DNA of 64,000 nucleotides from Bacteroides congonensis (GTDB taxonomy: Bacteria; Bacteroidota; Bacteroidia; Bacteroidales; Bacteroidaceae). The notes beneath the pieces were generated by a model that searched no databases, was not told the DNA's origin, and saw only the letters and a list, made by a program, of their open reading frames with translations. Below, piece by piece: positions 59,628 through 64,000 of this stretch. Both the position numbers and the translations under genes were made by a program. The DNA is taken from NCBI RefSeq assembly GCF_900130125.1, contig NZ_FQXY01000011.1, positions 1,492,748 through 1,556,747 on the forward strand. The letters run 5' to 3'. Each line of letters begins with the position of its first letter. Positions within the stretch are counted from its first letter, which is position 1.

Positions 59628-61177
59628 ATACATTTACACTTGGACTGATTGTGATAGCTTATCTGCTGTCACTTGCCTATCTTGGCTTTTTAGGATATAA
59701 GAAAACGACGTCTACCAGTGACTATCTGGTGGGGGGACGACAGATGAATCCTATTGTGATGGCACTTTCTTATGGTGCTACGTTTATTTCCGCATCTGCT
59801 ATCGTGGGTTTTGGTGGTGTGGCTGCTGCTTTCGGAATGGGTATCCAGTGGTTGTGTTTCCTTAATATGTTTATCGGCGTTGTCATTGCCTTCATTTTCT
59901 TCGGGTTACGCACCCGGCGTATGGGGGCAAAACTAAACGTGAGTACTTTCCCTCAATTATTAGGGCGGCATTTCCGTTCACGTAATATACAGGTATTTAT
60001 TGCCGCCGTTATTTTCATTGGGATGCCACTTTATGCGGCAGTTGTAATGAAAGGCGGAGCGGTATTTATCGAGCAGATTTTTCAGATAGACTTCAATATT
60101 TCCTTATTGATATTTACATTGGTGATTGCCGCTTATGTTATTGCCGGCGGTATGAAAGGTGTAATGTACACGGATGCTTTACAGGCAGTTATCATGTTTG
60201 GGTGTATGCTGTTTCTGTTGTTCTCTCTATATCAGGTACTCGGTATGGGCTTTACAGAAGCAAATAAGGAGTTGACAGCTATTGCTCCGCTAGTTCCGGA
60301 AAAGTTTAAGGCATTGGGGCATCAGGGATGGACGGCTATGCCTGTGACGGGTTCTCCACAATGGTATTCATTGGTAACTTCTCTTATTTTAGGAGTTGGA
60401 ATCGGCTGTCTTGCGCAACCGCAGCTAGTAGTTCGTTTTATGACGGTGGAGAGTAGCAAGCAGTTGAACCGTGGTGTGTTTATCGGTTGTTTCTTTCTGA
60501 TTATAACGGTAGGCGCTATCTATCATGCCGGGGCATTAAGCAATCTTTTTTTCCTGAAAACAGAAGGGGCGGTTGCAACGGAAGTGGTGCAGGATATTGA
60601 TAAGATTATTCCCTACTTTATTAATAAGGCAATGCCCGACTGGTTTGCCGCACTCTTTATGTTGTGTATCCTTTCAGCCAGTATGTCTACACTTAGCTCA
60701 CAGTTCCATACGATGGGAGCTTCGGTAGGTTCAGATATTTACGGAACTTATAAGCCGCGCTCACGGGGGAAACTTACGAATGTAATCCGTCTTGGCGTAT
60801 TATTCTCTATTTTAGTCAGCTATATTATTTGTTATATGCTGCCCCATGACATTATCGCCCGTGGAACTTCTATCTTTATGGGAATCTGTGCGGCTGCTTT
60901 CCTTCCTGCTTATTTCTGTGCTTTGTATTGGAAGAAAGCTACCAAGCAGGGTGTAATGGCAAGTCTTTGGATAGGAACAGTCGGGAGTTTGTTTGCTCTC
61001 GTATTCCTTCATCAGAAAGAATCTGCCGCATTGGGTATCTGCAAGGCTTTGTTCGGACGGGATGTGTTGATTACCACTTATCCTTTCCCGGTCATTGACC
61101 CGATATTGTTTGCTCTGCCTTTATCGGTGTTGGCTATTGTCGTGGTTAGTTTGGTAACCTATAAAAATAGGTATTAA
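59624..61177 (+). CDS. Sodium:solute symporter family protein
   Basis: 517 residues with about 13 hydrophobic segments. SSS signatures: TSTSDYLVGGRQMNPIVMALSYGATFISASAIVGFGG and VIAGGMKGVMYTDALQAVIMFG, then ILSASMSTLSSQFHTMGASVGSDIY. It takes up an unknown solute (pantothenate-, proline- or acetate-like carriers are relatives) with sodium. The small partner is encoded immediately upstream. Confidence 0.93.
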   Translation: MNTFTLGLIVIAYLLSLAYLGFLGYKKTTSTSDYLVGGRQMNPIVMALSYGATFISASAIVGFGGVAAAFGMGIQWLCFLNMFIGVVIAFIFFGLRTRRMGAKLNVSTFPQLLGRHFRSRNIQVFIAAVIFIGMPLYAAVVMKGGAVFIEQIFQIDFNISLLIFTLVIAAYVIAGGMKGVMYTDALQAVIMFGCMLFLLFSLYQVLGMGFTEANKELTAIAPLVPEKFKALGHQGWTAMPVTGSPQWYSLVTSLILGVGIGCLAQPQLVVRFMTVESSKQLNRGVFIGCFFLIITVGAIYHAGALSNLFFLKTEGAVATEVVQDIDKIIPYFINKAMPDWFAALFMLCILSASMSTLSSQFHTMGASVGSDIYGTYKPRSRGKLTNVIRLGVLFSILVSYIICYMLPHDIIARGTSIFMGICAAAFLPAYFCALYWKKATKQGVMASLWIGTVGSLFALVFLHQKESAALGICKALFGRDVLITTYPFPVIDPILFALPLSVLAIVVVSLVTYKNRY

Positions 61178-61187
61178 GTTACTTTCT

Positions 61188-62588
61188 TTACGCTTTGATC
61201 TTCTTTTTATAAGATTCATAGCGTGACATAATGTCGCGAACGAAATTGTAAGTCTCTATGCCACGGAAGTAACCGTTTTTACAAACGGGGTCGGTGAAGT
61301 ATTCTTCATTGCTTTTGAGTAAGATAAAGTTTTCTACATTATCTTTCCATACCAGTTTGTTTTTTCCGTATTTCTCGGCTAGTGCCATGGCATCGTAAAT
61401 ATGTCCTAGACCGGCATTGTAGGAAGCGAGGATAAAGTTGAGACGTTCCTCTTTATCGGGAATCATACTAAAACTACGGTCGGTAGCAGTAATATACTTG
61501 ATGGCAGCCTTAACGCTCTCTTCCGGATTTTGTTCTTTTCCTGGTGGCACTCCCATTGCCCGGGCAGTGGCGGGCATTAGTTGCATGAGTCCTTTCGCAC
61601 CTGCCCAGGATACGGCAGTTGTGTCAAAATTGGATTCCGTATAAGCCAGAGACGCCAGTAAACGCCAATCCCATCCGATGTCTTTGGAATACTTCTTGAA
61701 TAGATCATCATAATGGGAAATCTTTCCCTCTCTCAATGAAAGGATAGGAGAGTGGGGCATCATTTTACTATTTTCAAAGTAACGTTTCATACTGGCTGTA
61801 TAAGCAGGAGAAGTCATGTTCTCCTGATGCCATTTAGTGGCGGCTGCGGCTAGTTCCGGACTGTCTTTCCGTACTGCCCAGGAAGAACGCTGGTCGAAGC
61901 TGATAGACAGGTTTATATCCAGATTGGGATAATACGTCTTATTAAGTTTTGCCAAATCATTGTCGGCCACCGTGTATGGTATTTTACCTTGCGCCACTTG
62001 TGTGATCAAGTCCTCAATAGTGATACTGTCATTGTTCACTTCATGGATTTGGATGCCGCCGCCCAGTTCGTTGTTCAGGTTGACAAGGCGGTCATAATAC
62101 TTTCCGGGTTTCACATAGACATCTTTTCCAATCAGTTCGGTGACATCTTTCAAAGGTTTCTGCTTGCCTCGCCCTTGCTGGACAATAACCTGATGGGTAA
62201 TCACGTCTTCCCCACAATAAATGAGACTGTCTTTCCATTCTTTGGTGATAGGCAGATTGTAGGCAATCATGTCTCCCTCGCCTGCCAGCAATTTCCGAAT
62301 CAGTTCGTCAACGCTGTTAGCTACTTCGATTCTGAGCTTTAATCCCAGGCTTTTGGCAAATTGCTCGCTGAGTTCATACTGGAAACCCATTTCCTGTCCC
62401 CGGTATATGAAATAGGAAGTAGAACTGTATAATGTCAATACAACCAATTCACCGCTATCTTTTATCTGTGGAAGATCGCGGACGGATTCATCCGTCTTAC
62501 TATGCTGCTTATTCCGGCATCCGATTACGCAACAGAATAACACAAGGAATAAAGGGATAATCAGTGTCCTGACATTCATATCTGACAT
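61188..62588 (-). CDS. mltF: MltF-type membrane-bound lytic transglycosylase
   Basis: 466 residues from ATG 62588 (62579 also possible; the further TTG is unlikely). A lipoprotein signal ends VIGC. A periplasmic binding-protein domain (SBP_bac_3, about 40-270, with GELVVLTLYSSTSYFIYRGQEMGFQYEL) is followed by an SLT domain (about 295-440) with the catalytic Glu in LLASLAYTESNFDTTAVSWAGAKGLMQLMPATA. It cleaves peptidoglycan glycan strands. It follows udk by 28 bases. Confidence 0.93.
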   Translation of the reverse strand: MSDMNVRTLIIPLFLVLFCCVIGCRNKQHSKTDESVRDLPQIKDSGELVVLTLYSSTSYFIYRGQEMGFQYELSEQFAKSLGLKLRIEVANSVDELIRKLLAGEGDMIAYNLPITKEWKDSLIYCGEDVITHQVIVQQGRGKQKPLKDVTELIGKDVYVKPGKYYDRLVNLNNELGGGIQIHEVNNDSITIEDLITQVAQGKIPYTVADNDLAKLNKTYYPNLDINLSISFDQRSSWAVRKDSPELAAAATKWHQENMTSPAYTASMKRYFENSKMMPHSPILSLREGKISHYDDLFKKYSKDIGWDWRLLASLAYTESNFDTTAVSWAGAKGLMQLMPATARAMGVPPGKEQNPEESVKAAIKYITATDRSFSMIPDKEERLNFILASYNAGLGHIYDAMALAEKYGKNKLVWKDNVENFILLKSNEEYFTDPVCKNGYFRGIETYNFVRDIMSRYESYKKKIKA

Positions 62589-62616
62589 TTTGTTTTTAAC
62601 TTTCAACTCTCCATTT

Positions 62617-63228
62617 TCAACTCTTCAAGTGTTTCTTGATATACATGGTCAGTATATCAATAGCCACTTTATTGCTGCCGCCTTCCGGTACGATAAGGTC
62701 GGCATAGCGTTTGCATGGTTCGATGAATTGTTGGTGCATTGGTTTCAGAACCCGTGTGTAGCGTTCCATTACAGCTTCGGCAGTACGTCCGCGTTCTACA
62801 ACGTCTCTTTGGATAACGCGTATCAGCCGTTCATCGGGATCGGCATCTACGAATATTTTAAGATCCATCATATTACGTAGTTTCTTGTCACACAAGGCAA
62901 GAATACCTTCGATGATAACTACTTCGCGCGGCTCGATATGAATCGTTTCGGGTTGGCGGGTGCAGGTCAGATAGGAATAGGTAGGCTGTTCGATACTCTT
63001 TCCTTCTTTCAGCGTCATGACATGTTTGGAGAGCAGGCTCCATTCAAATGCGTCCGGATGGTCAAAATTAATATTCTGGCGCTCCTCGACAGGGACATGA
63101 CTACTGTCTTTGTAGTATGAATCCTGAGGTAATAATACTACTTCTCCTGCGGGGAGACTTTCTACGATTTTTCGTACGACGGTGGTCTTTCCGGAGCCAG
63201 TTCCACCTGCAATTCCTATAATTAACAT
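62617..63228 (-). CDS. udk: Uridine kinase
   Basis: 203 residues from the ATG at 63228, which starts the usual MLIIGIAGGTGSGKTT with the P-loop at residues 8-15. Further motifs: LPQDSYYKDSS, NFDHPDAFEW, VVIIEGILAL, FVDADPDERLIRVIQRDVVERGR. It phosphorylates uridine and cytidine in salvage. A near -7 box (TCTATTTG) lies on the - strand at 63251-63258. Confidence 0.95.
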   Translation of the reverse strand: MLIIGIAGGTGSGKTTVVRKIVESLPAGEVVLLPQDSYYKDSSHVPVEERQNINFDHPDAFEWSLLSKHVMTLKEGKSIEQPTYSYLTCTRQPETIHIEPREVVIIEGILALCDKKLRNMMDLKIFVDADPDERLIRVIQRDVVERGRTAEAVMERYTRVLKPMHQQFIEPCKRYADLIVPEGGSNKVAIDILTMYIKKHLKS

Positions 63229-63259
63229 CTCTTTAAGTGTATATTTAAACCAAATAGAG

Positions 63260-63267
63260 TAAATTTG
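63260..63267 (+). promoter_or_regulatory. -7 box (TAAATTTG) for the Dabb-DsbD genes
   Basis: Exact TAnnTTTG match on the + strand, 62 bases before the ATG at 63330, beside the divergent udk promoter. Confidence 0.5.
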
Positions 63268-63329
63268 CATTGTTTATGCAAAGTATTAACAAGACAAATA
63301 TAGAAACAATTCATTAAAATAACAACGTA

Positions 63330-63629
63330 ATGGTAAAACACATTGTATTATTTAAGTTAAAAGACGAAGTTTCTGCCGAAGAGAAGCGGGCAGTTATGAC
63401 AAAATTCAAGGAAGCAATAGAAGCGCTTCCTGCTAAAATCTCCGTGATCCGGAAAGTGGAAGTCGGATTGAACATGAATCCCGGAGAAACGTGGAATATA
63501 GCTCTTTATAGTGAGTTTGATACTCTGGAAGACGTGAAATACTATGCGACGCATCCCGACCATGTGGCTGCCGGTAAGATTCTGGCTGATACAAAGGAAA
63601 GCCGTGCGTGTGTAGATTATGAATTATAA
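63330..63629 (+). CDS. Dabb-family (stress-responsive alpha-beta barrel) protein
   Basis: 99 residues, the whole of one Dabb domain: MVKHIVLFKLKDEVSAEEKR, KVEVGLNMNPGETWNIALYSEF and YATHPDHVAAGKIL. Small dimeric cytoplasmic protein without a known reaction here. The next gene begins 17 bases later. Confidence 0.9.
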   Translation: MVKHIVLFKLKDEVSAEEKRAVMTKFKEAIEALPAKISVIRKVEVGLNMNPGETWNIALYSEFDTLEDVKYYATHPDHVAAGKILADTKESRACVDYEL

Positions 63630-63645
63630 CCCCCCAATTATTAAA

Positions 63646-64000
63646 ATGAAAAAGTTTGTATCTTTTCTGCTTTTAAGCTTTGTAGTCTATGCCTTGCAGG
63701 CACAGATTAAAGATCCGGTAAAGTTCAAAACTGAGTTGAACACTCTTTCTGATACCGAAGCGGAGATTGTATTTACCGCCACCATTGATAACGGATGGCA
63801 TGTTTATTCTACCGAACTTGGAGATGGCGGACCTATTTCTGCGACATTCAATGTCGATAAGAAGAGTGGACTGGAGCTTGCCGGTAAACTGAAGCCGGTT
63901 GGTAAGGAAGTGGCTACTTTCGACAAGTTGTTTGAAATGAAAGTGCGCTACTTTGAGAATACTGCGAAGTTTATCCAGAAAGTAAAACTTACGGGTGGGG
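63646..64000 (+). CDS. DsbD-like thiol:disulfide interchange protein, N-terminal part (runs off window)
   Basis: 118 residues are visible to the window end. A signal peptide (about 1-19, LQAQ) is followed by an N-terminal DsbD-alpha-like domain (FKTELNTLSDTEAEIVFTATIDNGWHVYSTELGDGG). The membrane and thioredoxin domains expected of the Bacteroidetes protein-disulfide reductase lie beyond the window, so the assignment rests on this domain. Confidence 0.75.
   Translation, partial: MKKFVSFLLLSFVVYALQAQIKDPVKFKTELNTLSDTEAEIVFTATIDNGWHVYSTELGDGGPISATFNVDKKSGLELAGKLKPVGKEVATFDKLFEMKVRYFENTAKFIQKVKLTGG

Overview
The window reads as chromosomal DNA of a gut Bacteroides, probably of the B. ovatus / B. 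thetaiotaomicron / B. xylanisolvens group. The evidence is the SusC/SusD pairs, the NigD-like, DUF4251 and GGGtGRT proteins, the recurrent Bacteroides -7 promoter box TAnnTTTG a few tens of bases before many starts, and the general lack of strong Shine-Dalgarno sites. The species is inferred, not proven. No tRNA, rRNA or CRISPR was seen.

Region 1 (1-18700) is a polysaccharide utilisation locus (PUL). It holds the 3' end of a GH2 beta-galactosidase-type enzyme, a SusR-like membrane sensor/AraC regulator, and an ECF sigma factor with no anti-sigma gene. These are followed by SusC, SusD, a BIG2-domain surface lipoprotein, an alginate-lyase-fold polysaccharide lyase (PL38-like), an unusual lipoprotein that joins a fasciclin domain to a SusD-like domain, a GH43 enzyme and a GH88 unsaturated uronyl hydrolase. 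Lyase plus GH88 points to a uronic-acid-containing glycan: the lyase would leave a 4,5-unsaturated uronate that GH88 removes, while GH43 and GH2 trim side chains.

Region 2 (18700-35700) is mostly housekeeping and envelope genes: an NlpE-like lipoprotein, a CorC/HlyC membrane protein, an M48 protease behind a TonB-dependent receptor, a DUF2007 protein and an esterase, an S41 protease homologue that seems to lack its catalytic Ser and Lys, mnmA, a LuxR-type response regulator, a DUF4251 protein, an NhaC antiporter, an MFS exporter and penicillin-binding protein 1C.

Region 3 (35700-50860) begins with a giant alpha-2-macroglobulin lipoprotein next to pbpC, then an FKBP isomerase, LytTR and membrane-AraC regulators, a DUF1622 protein, a PAP2 phosphatase, and an accessory patch (outer-membrane barrel, beta-propeller, small HTH protein, structured intergenic repeat, frameshifted mobile-element gene). 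The GGGtGRT/NifU-like pair and an HsmA-type membrane protein follow.

Region 4 (50890-64000) opens with an intact IS66-family insertion whose 32-bp ends and 8-bp target duplication are visible. After it come a DMP19-type protein, a NigD-like lipoprotein, a Yip1-like protein, smpB, metH (without the reactivation domain), a lipoprotein nitroreductase, a two-gene sodium symporter with a 41-residue partner, mltF, udk, a Dabb protein and the start of a DsbD-like protein.

The most unusual observations are three degenerate tandem arrays in separate intergenic regions that share a 22-bp period but not a sequence, the fasciclin-SusD fusion, the orphan sigma factor, and the S41 pseudoprotease candidate.
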